This document shows, piece after piece, positions 15,243-24,785 of a stretch of DNA of 64,000 nt. The stretch is taken from contig CP077641.1 in NCBI GenBank assembly GCA_019056435.1, forward strand, positions 3,782,001-3,846,000, given 5' to 3'. Source of the DNA: Stutzerimonas stutzeri (lineage in GTDB: Bacteria > Pseudomonadota > Gammaproteobacteria > Pseudomonadales > Pseudomonadaceae). Position 1 is the stretch's first letter. Each line of letters starts with the position of its first letter. The position numbers were made by a program, and so were the translations under genes. Below the pieces are notes generated by a model, which saw only the letters and a program-made list of their open reading frames with translations, was not told where the DNA came from and ran no database searches.

Positions 15243-15583
15243 CCTACTTCTCTTTTAATTTCAATGCGTTACCCGGCGCAGTGACCTGATAAGGTGTTTA
15301 TGCACCATTCGCTTGGCACGCCGGTGGCGGTGTTTCGATGCGATGTGAATGTGCCATACGGTACGTCATGCAGGTAAGCGAAACCATGGCGTGCTACGCA
15401 AAGCGCTTGCGGGAAATCGCCTTTCGTCGTGCTGCGGTGCAGCACAGTAGCCGGCATGGGACAGGCACCACTAAAAGGACGCGGCGCCCGTCCACGACTA
15501 TCACTTACGCACCCACCGGTTTGACTGCCGTGTCGGCCGCTTCGTAGAGTCAGCTGCTGCCCCTCTCCTGCTCGGAGTGCCCC
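15243..15583. other. Non-coding gap where an integron integrase would be expected
   Basis: These 341 bp hold no gene that I can support. The plus-strand frame at 15338-15547 and the minus-strand frame at 15269-15784 have no recombinase motifs and unnatural composition. An intI gene needs about 1 kb, so it has either been lost or was never at this site. The promoter of lysE should lie at the right end. Confidence 0.6.
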
Positions 15584-16210
15584 ATGATCGACCTGACTTT
15601 GCTGCTCGCCTTTGTCGCAGCCGCCTCGCTTCTTACCGTTACGCCAGGTGTGGATACAGCGATCGTGTTGCGGTCCGCGGCAGTGGGTGGGCGACGGCAG
15701 GCGGTGATGGCTTCGGCCGGTATTACCTTGGGTTGCCTGACCTGGGGAGCGGCAGTGTCGCTTGGCTTGGGTGCTTTGCTGCATGCGTCCGAGATGGCCT
15801 ATAGCGTCGTGAAAATAGCCGGTGCGGCGTACCTCGTCTGGCTTGGGATCGGGCTGCTATTGCGGCCTCGGACGAGTTTCGAGACGGGGGCTGGCAAGGC
15901 AGCGGCTGGCAGCCTCGATGCGTTCTGGCGGGGGCTGCTGACGAACCTGCTGAACCCGAAGATCGGCGTCTTCTACATCACCTTTCTGCCGCAGTTCGTT
16001 CCGCCGGGGGCCGGCGTGGCGGGGTATTCGTTCTTTCTGACGTGCGTCCACGTCGCACTGACACTGGTCTGGTTCGGCGTGCTGATCGCCGCTACGGTGC
16101 CGCTGGGGCGCTTCCTGCGGCGTCCGAGCCTGATGAAGGCGCTCGATCGCATTACCGGGGGCGTGCTAGTCGCATTCGGGGTCAGGCTGGCGACGTCCCC
16201 GGCGCCTTGA
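15584..16210 (+). CDS. LysE/RhtB-family amino acid exporter
   Basis: A 208-residue inner-membrane protein with six hydrophobic segments. It opens with the family motif LLTVTPGVDTAIVLR, followed by GITLGCLTWGAAVSLG, and has the conserved LTNLLNPKIGVFYITFLPQF in the middle. Members export amino acids or their derivatives such as homoserine lactone, threonine or lysine; the substrate is not readable from sequence. It has its own spacing on both sides and converges on the EamA gene. It marks the end of the integron region. Confidence 0.88.
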   Translation: MIDLTLLLAFVAAASLLTVTPGVDTAIVLRSAAVGGRRQAVMASAGITLGCLTWGAAVSLGLGALLHASEMAYSVVKIAGAAYLVWLGIGLLLRPRTSFETGAGKAAAGSLDAFWRGLLTNLLNPKIGVFYITFLPQFVPPGAGVAGYSFFLTCVHVALTLVWFGVLIAATVPLGRFLRRPSLMKALDRITGGVLVAFGVRLATSPAP

Positions 16211-16266
16211 CAGGGGATACCACGGGCCCGCGGCGAGGCGGGCGTCGCGCCGTCCGATTCGTGCCG

Positions 16267-17201
16267 TTACCTCGACTCGCCTCTCACGACCAAGCCGATG
16301 CCGACCGCCGACACAGCGGTTCCCAGCACCATCCAGGCCGACAAGGGTTCGTCGAACATCACCCAGGCCCACAGCAGTGTCACGCCCGGGCTGAGATAGA
16401 GCACGCTGGCGACGCGGGTCGGTGAGGAGCGGTTCAGGCAGACCCAGTAGAGGCCGTACCCTCCGAGGGTCGCCAGTCCGGCGGTCCAGAGGACGCTCAA
16501 GGCGAAGCCTGAATTCACCACCGGAAGCAGACTCCCTCGCTGCCCGCGACGAACGCGAAGGCGATACCGGAAATCCCGCATTGCAGCCAGAGGTTGGGTA
16601 GCAGACCGAGCGCATTGGCGGCAGCGCCCCGCTGCCGCTTCCACAGGGTCGCGATCGCCAGGGACAGCATGCCCAGCAGCGGCAATCCGTAAGCCCACGG
16701 GGGCGCACCGCCCCACGCCAGGGCATCCCAGGTTACGAGCAGCACCCCGCTCAAGCCCACCGCCAATCCAAGCCAGACACGCCTGCCCAGCCGTTGCCGC
16801 AGCACCAGCGTCGTCAGCAGGGCCATGCCGATGGGCAGCAGGTCCGCCAGCAGCGCGGCGAGGCCCGCCGGCACGCCAAGTGCGATGCCCTGGACCACCC
16901 CGTAGAGATAGCCGGCCATGGCCAGCAGACCGATGCTGGCATTTTCCAGCAGGACGGCCGGCGATGCGCGGCGTAGCGACCGGGCCACGAAGGGCAGCAG
17001 GATCAGGGTGACCAGGACGCAGCGCCAGAAGACCACCAGCATCGGCGTCGCATGATCGATGGAGAAGCGTGCCCCGATGAAGCCGGAGCTCCACGAAACG
17101 ACCAGCGCGGCTTCCAGCAGCGGCAAGGGAAGGTAGTTCAGCCACTGCGCCAGGGCACGGTGACGAGATGAGGCGACTCGAGCGATCGTGTTCATGGACA
17201 C
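16267..17201 (-). CDS. EamA/DMT-family transporter (one frameshift)
   Basis: A drug/metabolite-type exporter of ten membrane helices in two EamA repeats, about 311 residues. The first part begins MSMNTIARVASSRHRALAQW and includes LVVSWSSGFIGARF. The second, read from another frame, has LSVLWTAGLATLGGYGLYW and VLYLSPGVTLLWAWVMFDEP. Restoring one base in the C-run at 16534-16536 joins them (VAGSEGSLLPVVNSG), and the 935-base length fits one lost base. It is divergent from a LysR regulator that probably controls it. Confidence 0.82.
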
Positions 17202-17224
17202 AGGCTAGAGCCAGGCTCTAATCT

Positions 17225-17242
17225 AATAAATCAAAACTTATT
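17225..17242. promoter_or_regulatory. Putative LysR operator in the EamA-LysR divergent promoter
   Basis: The 18-bp AT-rich inverted repeat aataa-N8-ttatt contains the T-N11-A motif of LysR-type boxes. It lies in the 68-bp gap between the two divergent start codons, the place expected for autoregulation and control of the transporter. Confidence 0.5.
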
Positions 17243-17269
17243 TCAACACTCGTTCAGAAAAGGTGAATC

Positions 17270-18124
17270 ATGACAGCCACTCTGGATATCGAGCTTGTCC
17301 GCACCTTTCATGCGGTCGCCCGGATGGGCCGGTTCAAGGCCGCCGCGGAGTATCTGCACAAGAGTCCGGCCGCCATCAGCGTGCATATTCAACGGCTGGA
17401 GGCAATCGCCAACGGCCGGCTGCTGGAGCGGGATAACCAGGCGGTTTCGCTGACCTCGCTTGGCAAGCGGCTACTGGCCTCGACCCAGGATTTGCTGCGC
17501 GTGCATGACCGCGTCCTGGCCGATCTGCAGGGCACACGGCTCACTGGACGGGTCAAGCTGGGCGTGCCCGACGACTATGCCGCGCATGTGATCAGGGACA
17601 TCCTGCCCGCCTTCACCGCGGCCTGGCCCAATGTGATCCTCGATGTGAAGACGGCGCCGAGCCATACACTGCGCAACGAGGTCGAACGCGGCAAGCTGCA
17701 CGCGGCGGTGGTCGCCCGCGCTAAGTGCGCGCAGGCCGACGAGGCACAGGTTCTGACGGCGACGACTCCCGTATGGGTTGGTCCGGCGACCGGCATGCCT
17801 GAACGCTCCGATCCGCTTCCGCTTGCCGTCTATGCCGCCGATTGCCCATACCGCGAGGCGATGATGAGTTCGCTGAAGCAGGCCGGTCGAAAGTGGCGCG
17901 TGATCATCGATAGCCCGTCCAGCCAGGCCGTGCGGGCCTGTGTCGAAGCCGGACTGGCGATCAGCCTGATCGACCGCGCGCGGATCACGCCGCAGATGCG
18001 CGTGCTCGACGGTCTGCCCGCAATTGCCGAGCATGAAGTCGTCTTCATACGAGCGACCAAATCCCAGGCCGACGAAGCAGTCGACCTGCTCGGTGAAAGC
18101 GTGCGCCAACATTTCCGGCTCTAA
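17270..18124 (+). CDS. LysR-family transcriptional regulator
   Basis: The 284-residue protein has an N-terminal winged helix-turn-helix (FHAVARMGRFKAAAEYLHKS, then SVHIQRLEA) and a C-terminal effector domain starting near residue 90 (GRVKLGVPDDYAAHVI). It is divergent from the EamA exporter, so it most likely senses a compound handled by that exporter. The ATG at 17270 follows a aaaaggtga ribosome site. Confidence 0.88.
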   Translation: MTATLDIELVRTFHAVARMGRFKAAAEYLHKSPAAISVHIQRLEAIANGRLLERDNQAVSLTSLGKRLLASTQDLLRVHDRVLADLQGTRLTGRVKLGVPDDYAAHVIRDILPAFTAAWPNVILDVKTAPSHTLRNEVERGKLHAAVVARAKCAQADEAQVLTATTPVWVGPATGMPERSDPLPLAVYAADCPYREAMMSSLKQAGRKWRVIIDSPSSQAVRACVEAGLAISLIDRARITPQMRVLDGLPAIAEHEVVFIRATKSQADEAVDLLGESVRQHFRL

Positions 18125-18213
18125 GCCGCCGCAGCTCGTCGGCCGCCGGGCTGAACATCTCGGGAGCGCCGATACTCAGAGCAGCCATCCTGGACAGACC
18201 GGAGGAGTACACC

Positions 18214-18615
18214 ATGTCTCGTTACACTGGCGGCTGCCTGTGTGGCCGCGTGCGCATCCTGGCCAGCGGAGAGCCGTATCGTGTTGGCATCTGTCACTGC
18301 CTGGATTGCCGCAAGCATCACGGCGCCCTCTTCTATGCAGCCGCCATCTTTCCGCCTGCCTCGGTCGAGGTCGAAGGCGAAACGCACGAGTTCGCCGGTC
18401 GGCATTTCTGCCCCCGCTGCGGCTCATCGGTGTTTTCGTACATGGCCGGCGAACTGGAAGTGCACCTGGGTGCGCTCGATGCGCCTGACCAACTGACGCC
18501 CAGCTATGAATGCTGGACGGTTCGACGCGAGGGGTGGCTGCCGCCCTTCCCGCTCGATCGCCAGTACACGCATGACCGGGTGGCAGACGAACCGACAACA
18601 GGCGAGCCAGGCTGA
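18214..18615 (+). CDS. GFA-family protein (glutathione-dependent formaldehyde-activating enzyme fold)
   Basis: The 133-residue protein has the zinc-binding cysteines of the GFA/CENP-V family: GGCLCGRVR near the N-terminus, GICHCLDCRKHHG, and FCPRCGSSVF. Family members bind two zinc ions; a few speed up the addition of formaldehyde to glutathione, but most are uncharacterised. The ATG follows an ideal cggaggag site. Its stop is 6 bp from the convergent end of the LOV kinase gene. Confidence 0.85.
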   Translation: MSRYTGGCLCGRVRILASGEPYRVGICHCLDCRKHHGALFYAAAIFPPASVEVEGETHEFAGRHFCPRCGSSVFSYMAGELEVHLGALDAPDQLTPSYECWTVRREGWLPPFPLDRQYTHDRVADEPTTGEPG

Positions 18616-18620
18616 AGGCG

Positions 18621-20228
18621 TCAGCCTACGCCTGTCGGGCCGTCGATGACGATGCGCACCTTTCGACCAAGCTCGCTGGGTGTATAGGGTTTGGAAATGA
18701 CGTCGAACTCGGTGCCGCCTGCATCGGTGCGCTCCAGCGAGCTTTCCGCGTATCCGGTCGTCAGCAGGACCTTCAGGCCCGCCCGCCGGCGCTTGGCCTC
18801 CGCGCCAGCATGACCCCATTCATCCCGCCGGGCATGATGAGGTCAGTAAAAAGCAGATCGTAGTCGGCCTGTTCCAGCATCTGCAGGGCGTCGTTGGCGG
18901 TCAGGGCCACATCCGCGACATAGCCGTAGTCTTCGAGAACGGTCCGCGCCAGTTCGGCGACATCGGGTCGGTCGTCGACCACCAGAATGCGCTCTGATCC
19001 GCTACGCTCCTGCGGTCGTTCGTTGGCGCGCAGATGAAGAATCTGGCCGTCGTCTGCGGGGAAATACAGTCGCAGCGTCGAGCCGACGCCCTCTTCGGAG
19101 TAGATGCGGACGATGCCACCCGATTGTTTGACGAAGCCGTAGACCATCGACAACCCAAGCCCTGAGCCTTTGCCCTCGTCCTTGGTGCTAAAGAAGGGGT
19201 CCATCACGCGTGCCCGGATGCTGGCGGGCATGCCGACGCCGTTGTCGGTGACCGCGACGCTGACGTAACGCCCCGGCAACAGCCCTTCGTAGGGCAGCTT
19301 GCCCTGATCCTCGACCAGGACATTTTTCGTCTCGATGCTGACCGTCGGGTTTTCGCGACCGTCCAGGGCATCCCGCGCGTTGATCAGGATGTTCAAGAAG
19401 GCCACCTCAGCCTGTGTCCGGGTCGATGCGGCAGTTCCACAGGTTGGCGTCGAAGTTGTGTCGTATCCGCGCACTGCCCAAGGTGCGCTCGGCCAGCTCC
19501 TGCAGGTCGCTGATCAGGGTGTTGAGGTTGAGCACCCGCCCTTCCAGTTTCTGCTTGCGCGAAAACGCCAGCAGTTGCTGGGTGAGCGTGGCCGCCCGAT
19601 CCGCAGCGCTTCGTGCATGGCGAACGCTGCGCTGGATCCGCTCCTGGTCGTAGGTGGGCTTCATGGCGGCGCGGTCCAGCACTTCGAGGTAGCCGATCAT
19701 GACCTGGAGCAGGTTGTTGAAGTCGTGCGCGATGCCCCCGGTGAGCTGGCCCAGCGCTTCCATCTTCTGTGCCTGGCGAAGCCCCTCTTCGGCGTCACGG
19801 CGGCGGCTCACATCCAATTGGGAGGCAAAGAAATAGATGAGGTCGCCGGCATCGTTGTAGACCGGGGAAATGAACAACGCATTCCAGAAGGTGGAACCGT
19901 CCTTGCGGTAGTTGATCAGCTCGACCGACACCTCACAGCGAGCCTCCACCGCTTCTCGTACCTGCGCGACCACGGCGCGGTCCGTTTCCGGCCCCTGGAG
20001 AAAGCGGCAGTTGCGTCCAACGATCTCGTCTCGGGTATAGCCGGTCATCTCGAGAAACGAGCGGTTGGCGAAGATGATCGGGTTGTCGTCACGGTTCGGG
20101 TCCGTGACGATCATGGGCATGCGGGTGGTTTCCACCGCGGCGAAGAAGATGTTCTTGCCGGAGCCGGAGATGTCACCAGTGGAGCTGTTATCGACGCGAA
20201 AACCGTGGTCGCCTTTGTTCGCCATCAA
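18621..20228 (-). CDS. LOV-domain blue-light hybrid histidine kinase (two compensating frameshifts)
   Basis: The joined protein has 535 residues: a LOV-type PAS domain (~residues 25-140) with the diagnostic [13 protein letters not shown], whose cysteine forms the flavin adduct in light. Next come a histidine kinase dimerisation helix with [11 protein letters not shown], an ATPase domain ([29 protein letters not shown]), and a C-terminal receiver ([10 protein letters not shown], phosphoacceptor in [20 protein letters not shown]). Two indels, an extra base near 19418-19419 and a missing one near 18800-18801, break the frame but cancel in length (1608 bases). It is cytoplasmic, with no membrane segment. 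LOV kinases of this layout are known in Pseudomonas, where they affect attachment and virulence. No cognate regulator is adjacent. Confidence 0.88.
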
Positions 20229-20532
20229 CGCACCTGAAAGGACAGCATGGCGCCCAGCGGGGTGCGAGCACCTTCCTTATTTGCGATCAACGAAACGGCT
20301 AAAAGTTCTACAACACGCACATTCCTGTACAACTAATCAGCGGCGTCGACCCGCTTGACCGCTTGGCCTGACGGCGCCCCTCACCTATAGTCGCCACCCG
20401 CACCCGACCGCAGCGTCTGGCGCGGGTTTCTCGCTCGGCGAGGGATCCGATTCGCCGGGTAAACCTGCCTCCTTCGGCCTGGTCTGGCAGTCACCAGGCT
20501 GGCTTTAAACCCTCTCTCGTAACGGACAACCG
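20229..20532. other. Intergenic region between the LOV kinase and arsB
   Basis: A divergent promoter region of 304 bp. No ArsR-type operator or arsR gene was recognised, and no riboswitch could be assigned. A small inverted repeat (ccaggctgg-like, around 20484-20504) lies just upstream of arsB. Confidence 0.45.
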
Positions 20533-21843
20533 ATGCTTGCGCTCACGATCTTTCTCGCCACCCTGACCCTGGTGATCTGGCAGCCCAAGGGGCTTGGCAT
20601 CGGCTGGAGCGCGCTCGCCGGCGCGGCGGTCGCGTTGGGCACGGGAGTGGTTGGCCTGGCCGACGTGGGCGTGGTCTGGGGCATCGTCTGGGACGCCACC
20701 TTCACCTTCGTCGCGCTGATCATCATCTCCCTGATCCTCGACGAGGCCGGCTTCTTCGCCTGGGCCGCGCTGCACATCGCTCGCTGGGGGCGTGGCCGCG
20801 GCCGCCTGCTGTTTCCGTTGATCGTCGTTCTGGGCGCGATGATCAGTGCGCTGTTCGCCAACGATGGCGCCGCCCTGCTGCTCACGCCCATCGTGCTGGC
20901 GATCCTGATCCGCCTGGACTTCAGCCCGCCGGCGGCCCTGGCCTTCATCATCGCCACCGGTTTCGTCGCCGATACCACGAGCCTGCCGCTGGTGACGTCC
21001 AACCTGGTCAACATCGTGACAGCGAACTACTTCGGCGTGTCCTTCACGCGTTACGCGCAGGTCATGGTGCCGGTGAACCTGGTGTCGCTCCTGGCCACGC
21101 TGATCGTCGTCGGGCTCTATTTTCGGCGTGAGATTCCCCACCACTACCCTGTCGAGCGGCTGGAAGCACCCGCAACCGCCATTCGCGACCACCAGGTGTT
21201 CCGGGCAGCGTTCCCCTTGCTGACACTGCTGTTGGTGGCACTCTTCGTGACTGCCCGCTGGGAGATTCCCATCGCCCTGATCATGGGCAGCGCCGCCCTG
21301 GTGCTGATGGCCATCGCGGGCCGTTGGCTGTCGTCAGGCAAGGGGCATGTCATCTCCATGCGCACCGTACTCGGCAATGCACCCTGGCAGATCGTGCTGT
21401 TTTCGGTGGGGATGTATCTGGTGGTCTATGGGCTGGGCAATGCCTGGCTGACGGCTTGGGCTGCCGAGGTGCTGGCCTGGCTGGCGGCGCGAGGTGAACT
21501 CGTCGCGACCATCGGCACCGGCTTTGCCGTGGCGATCCTGGCATCAGTCATGAACAACTTGCCCGCCACGCTGATCGGCGCGCTGGCGGTCGACCAGGTG
21601 CAGGTGGCCCCGCTGGTGCGTGAGCTGATGGTCTTCGCGAACGTCGTCGGCAATGACCTGGGGCCGAAATTCACCCCGATCGGCAGCCTGGCGACGCTAC
21701 TCTGGCTGCACGTGCTGGCCGGCAAGGGCTACCGCATCAGCTGGGGTCAATACATGAAGGTGGGGCTGATCATTACCCCGCCGGTGCTGCTGGCGACGCT
21801 GATTGCCCTGGCCTTCTGGTTGCCGGTGGTTTCGGCGCCGTAG
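20533..21843 (+). CDS. arsB: Arsenite efflux membrane protein ArsB
   Basis: A 436-residue membrane protein of the ArsB/NhaD ion transporter superfamily with about twelve helices. Typical segments are FVALIIISLILDEAGFFAW, LFANDGAALLLTPIVLAIL and TTSLPLVTSNLVNIVTANYF, and late in the protein SVMNNLPATLIGALAVDQ and VVGNDLGPKFTPIGSLATLL, which match ArsB closely. It should export arsenite (and antimonite) using the proton gradient. It stands alone: no arsR, arsC or arsH is next to it, which is unusual for this gene. Confidence 0.88.
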   Translation: MLALTIFLATLTLVIWQPKGLGIGWSALAGAAVALGTGVVGLADVGVVWGIVWDATFTFVALIIISLILDEAGFFAWAALHIARWGRGRGRLLFPLIVVLGAMISALFANDGAALLLTPIVLAILIRLDFSPPAALAFIIATGFVADTTSLPLVTSNLVNIVTANYFGVSFTRYAQVMVPVNLVSLLATLIVVGLYFRREIPHHYPVERLEAPATAIRDHQVFRAAFPLLTLLLVALFVTARWEIPIALIMGSAALVLMAIAGRWLSSGKGHVISMRTVLGNAPWQIVLFSVGMYLVVYGLGNAWLTAWAAEVLAWLAARGELVATIGTGFAVAILASVMNNLPATLIGALAVDQVQVAPLVRELMVFANVVGNDLGPKFTPIGSLATLLWLHVLAGKGYRISWGQYMKVGLIITPPVLLATLIALAFWLPVVSAP

Positions 21844-21916
21844 CGCACAAGCCAGGCGCGCTCCCTGCGCGCCCGGCTCGAATGCACGGCAGCCAGAGCG
21901 GCCGCCGTGGCGAGGG

Positions 21917-22996
21917 TCACTCCGCGGTGCTGAGCACGCCGCGTTGGATCTGGTCGCGCTCGATGGATTCGAACAGCGCCTTGAAGTTGCCTTCACCGAA
22001 CCCGCTGTCGCCCTTGCGCTGGATGAACTCGAAGAACACCGGGCCAAGCAGCGTCGCCGAGAAAATCTGCAGCAACAGCCGACGTTCACCGCCTTCGGAA
22101 GTGCCGTCGAGCAGAATGCCGCGCGACTTCAGCTCATCCACCGGCTCGCCGTGGTTCGGCACACGCCCTTCGAGCATCTCGTAGTAGGTATCCGGCGGCG
22201 CAGTCATGAATTTCGTGCCGCGGGCCTTGAGCGCGTCCCAGGTCTTGATCAGGTCGTCGGTGAGGAAGGCCACGTGCTGGATGCCCTCGCCGTTGAACTG
22301 CATGAGGAATTCTTCGATCTGCCCGGCGCCCTTGCTCGATTCCTCGTTCAACGGGATGCGGATCATGCCGTCCGGCGCGGTCATGGCCTTGGACGTCAGG
22401 CCCGTGTATTCGCCCTTGATGTCGAAGTAGCGGATCTCGCGGAAGTTGAACAGCTTCTCGTAGAAGTCCGCCCAGTAGGCCATGCGGCCGCGGTAGACGT
22501 TGTGGGTCAGGTGGTCGATGAGTTTCAGCCCAGCGCCCTCCGGGTGAGGGTCGACGCCCTCGAGGAAAACGAAGTCGATGTCGTAGATCGAGCTGCCTTC
22601 GCCGAAGCGGTCGATCAGATACAGCGGCGCGCCGCCGATGCCCTTGATTGCCGGCAGGCGCAGCTCCATCGGCCCGGTGGGCATGTCGACGGCCTGCGCG
22701 CCGAGCTCCAGCGCCTTGGCATAGGCCTGGTGCGAGTCCTTAACGCGAAAGGCCATGCCGCACACCGACGGGCCGTGCTCGGCGGCAAAGTAGGCGGCGT
22801 CGCTCTTCGGCTCGCGGTTGACGATGGCGTTGATCTCGCCCTGGCGATACAGCGCCACATCTTTCGAACGGTGATTGGCAACATGCGAGAAGCCCATGCT
22901 TTCCAGCACAGGCTCGATGACGTTCGCGGTGGGTGATGCAAATTCGATGAACTCGAAGCCCATGAGGCCCATGGGGTTTTCAAAAAGATCGGCCAT
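21917..22996 (-). CDS. hpd: 4-hydroxyphenylpyruvate dioxygenase
   Basis: A 359-residue non-haem iron dioxygenase that converts 4-hydroxyphenylpyruvate to homogentisate in tyrosine breakdown. It has two vicinal-oxygen-chelate domains, and the C-terminal one carries the iron ligands: His in IDHLTHNVY (~161), His in [11 protein letters not shown] (~240) and Glu in [10 protein letters not shown] (~323). Length and the start [16 protein letters not shown] match Pseudomonas Hpd. It lies 144 bp downstream of maiA, another enzyme of the same pathway, on the same strand. Confidence 0.94.
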   Translation of the reverse strand: MADLFENPMGLMGFEFIEFASPTANVIEPVLESMGFSHVANHRSKDVALYRQGEINAIVNREPKSDAAYFAAEHGPSVCGMAFRVKDSHQAYAKALELGAQAVDMPTGPMELRLPAIKGIGGAPLYLIDRFGEGSSIYDIDFVFLEGVDPHPEGAGLKLIDHLTHNVYRGRMAYWADFYEKLFNFREIRYFDIKGEYTGLTSKAMTAPDGMIRIPLNEESSKGAGQIEEFLMQFNGEGIQHVAFLTDDLIKTWDALKARGTKFMTAPPDTYYEMLEGRVPNHGEPVDELKSRGILLDGTSEGGERRLLLQIFSATLLGPVFFEFIQRKGDSGFGEGNFKALFESIERDQIQRGVLSTAE

Positions 22997-23140
22997 GATT
23001 GGCTCCTTGACGGTCTGTGCTTGAGGGATGACGAAACGGGTGCTCGTCAGCCTGGCGGTGCACAGGAAATGCCTCGAACACTACGGCCGAGGTGGTCACC
23101 AAGGATGAGTCGAAAGCCCAGGGTTTTCATGGCTGCGGGC

Positions 23141-23773
23141 TCACTCGGGTTTGTCCGGCTGGGCATCGGGATGCGCGGTCTGGAATGCAGGATGCGCCAA
23201 AGCCAGGCGCTCCACGCGCAGGATTCGCGAGTAGCTATCCAGCGGCACGTTGAAACGCCGCGCTGCATAGAGTTGTGGCAACAGGTAGACGTCGGCCATG
23301 CCCGGCTCGCCGAAGCAATAGCCCTCGCCCCCGATCAGCGCCTCGACCGCCTTGAGCCCTTCGCCGACCCAGTGCGCGATCCAGGCCATTACCTGCTCCT
23401 CGCCGACATCCAGCGAGCGCAGCCGGTTGAGGACGGCGACATTATGCAGCGGATGGATATCGCAGCCGATCAGCGCCGCAACGCTGCGATGGCGGGCGCG
23501 TGCCAGCGGATCGGTGGGCAGCAGCGGCACGTCGGGGTAGCGCTCCTCGAGGTATTCGAGAATCGCCGGCGACTGGATGATCTGTTCGCCTTCGTCCGTG
23601 GTCAGTGTCGGCACGCGGCCCTGCGGGTTCAGCGCCAGATAAGACGCCTGCCGATGCTCGCCCCCGTCGCGGATCAGGTTGACCGGCACCGCTCGGTAGT
23701 CCAGGCCTTTCAGGGCCAGCGCGATGCGGACCCGATAGGACGATGTTGAGCGGTAATAGGTGTATAGGTCCAT
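23141..23773 (-). CDS. maiA: Maleylacetoacetate isomerase (zeta-class GST)
   Basis: A 210-residue glutathione S-transferase-like enzyme. The N-terminal motif YRSTSSYRVRIALALKGL carries the SSxxR glutathione-activating pattern of the zeta class, followed by NPQGRVPTL. It isomerises maleylacetoacetate to fumarylacetoacetate in tyrosine catabolism. The start at 23773 (MDLYTYY) matches the family; a longer frame to 23908 would add unrelated residues. It lies upstream of hpd. The remaining pathway genes (homogentisate dioxygenase, fumarylacetoacetase) are not in the window. Confidence 0.9.
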   Translation of the reverse strand: MDLYTYYRSTSSYRVRIALALKGLDYRAVPVNLIRDGGEHRQASYLALNPQGRVPTLTTDEGEQIIQSPAILEYLEERYPDVPLLPTDPLARARHRSVAALIGCDIHPLHNVAVLNRLRSLDVGEEQVMAWIAHWVGEGLKAVEALIGGEGYCFGEPGMADVYLLPQLYAARRFNVPLDSYSRILRVERLALAHPAFQTAHPDAQPDKPE

Positions 23774-23818
23774 GGTGGGCGCCAGGCTTGAGCGCGGATG
23801 CGCGTCGTTATTGTTTTG

Positions 23819-23833
23819 CGTAATCAAATTACG
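23819..23833. promoter_or_regulatory. Inverted repeat upstream of maiA, possible operator
   Basis: The 15-bp element cgtaat-caa-attacg is a perfect 6-bp inverted repeat, 46 bp upstream of the maiA start. IclR-type HmgR is known to repress homogentisate genes in Pseudomonas by binding a palindrome, so this is a reasonable candidate site. The match to the published operator was not tested. Confidence 0.45.
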
Positions 23834-23974
23834 TTTAGTGGAATTTGAGGGACCGGTGCTGGGGCTGTCAAGCCTGCACGATGTAAGACCGGCCCCGCGC
23901 CTCTCCATTCATCCGCCGCTTAGAACGTTTGGCCGCGCCTCTCTGCCCAACCGGTACAAGGCGAGGTGAACCAG

Positions 23975-24106
23975 ATGAACGACAAGGCCCACTCCGATGA
24001 CAGCCAGACACCGCCGGACTTCGACGAGTACGGCGATGTACCTGACTCCATAGACACCACCGATACGGACGAGCGGGAAGACCGGGACGAGAGCCCGCTG
24101 GGCTGA
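23975..24106 (+). CDS. Small acidic protein, unknown function
   Basis: A 43-residue, very acidic and presumably disordered protein, MNDKAHSDDSQTPPDFDEYG to EDRDESPLG. The ATG is preceded by gcgaggtgaacc, a good ribosome site, and the codon choice is like the neighbours. It stands 57 bp upstream of the DUF2892-like gene in the same direction. No family was recognised. Confidence 0.55.
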   Translation: MNDKAHSDDSQTPPDFDEYGDVPDSIDTTDTDEREDRDESPLG

Positions 24107-24163
24107 TCCTCGACAGTGCAACGCGAGCCGAATCATCCATTTCGATAGCGACCGGAGGTCTCA

Positions 24164-24525
24164 ATGAATCGCATGTTCAGCAAGAACGCAGCGCAGAATG
24201 TCCATGGCTGGGAGCGCGCGGCGTCCGTCGCGGGCGGTTTGATGCTGATGGGCAAAGGCCTTCGCCGCGGCGGACTCGGCGGGATCGTTCAACTGGCCAT
24301 GGGCGGCATGGCCCTCGCCCGCGGCGTCAGTGGCCGCTGCGAGGCGAAACGCATCCTGACCGAGCACGATGACGCCCCCGCGCGCCCGAGGGCGCAGCGG
24401 ACAAGCAACGATATGCCCACATGCCGCTGGACTCGGAAGTGCACAGCCCGGACTTCGAAACGCCTCGAGTCACCCTGCCCGACGCGACGCCAATGGGCCA
24501 TGAAACGCATCCTGCCCGCTCGTGA
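24164..24525 (+). CDS. DUF2892-like inner membrane protein (one frameshift)
   Basis: The first ~65 residues (NAAQNVHGWERAASVAGGLM, LGGIVQLAMGGMALARGVSG) resemble the small DUF2892/YgaP-like membrane domain, with two hydrophobic helices. Restoring one C at 24385-24387 replaces a basic, unnatural tail by DKQRYAHMPLDSEVHSPDF...THPARS and a stop at 24525. The total would be ~120 residues, and 362 bases fits one lost base. Function unknown. A strong hairpin follows. Confidence 0.62.
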
Positions 24526-24593
24526 CGGGCCAGGAAAGGATATGAACGGGCCGCCAGCAGCAGCCTTCCATGTAGCCAATGGGCCGTGATGTC

Positions 24594-24632
24594 ATGCCGC
24601 TCGCGATCCACACGAGGCAGCGCGAGCGGCAT
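24594..24632 (+). terminator. Strong hairpin downstream of the DUF2892-like gene
   Basis: A perfect 12-bp stem (atgccgctcgcg at 24594-24605 with its complement at 24621-24632) with a 15-base loop is followed by TATTTGAT. The T-tract is short, so termination is probable but not certain. Confidence 0.65.
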
Positions 24633-24785
24633 TATTTGATAACGCTTCGGGCGCCCTATGCGGGCGTAGCGGCCTTGGAGAGCACTCAGCGCAGGGCATC
24701 CGCCGGACGGCGATTGCCGAGATATTGACGGAATGCTATCAATGCGCCGTGATTCCGTCGCAACATCTTTCAGGGCAGTCAGCAA

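Noticed and set aside
15243..15583. A possible remnant of an integron integrase
   Set aside because: I looked in both strands for tyrosine recombinase motifs (HDLRH-, TxxYTH-like) and found none. The space is also too short for an integrase.
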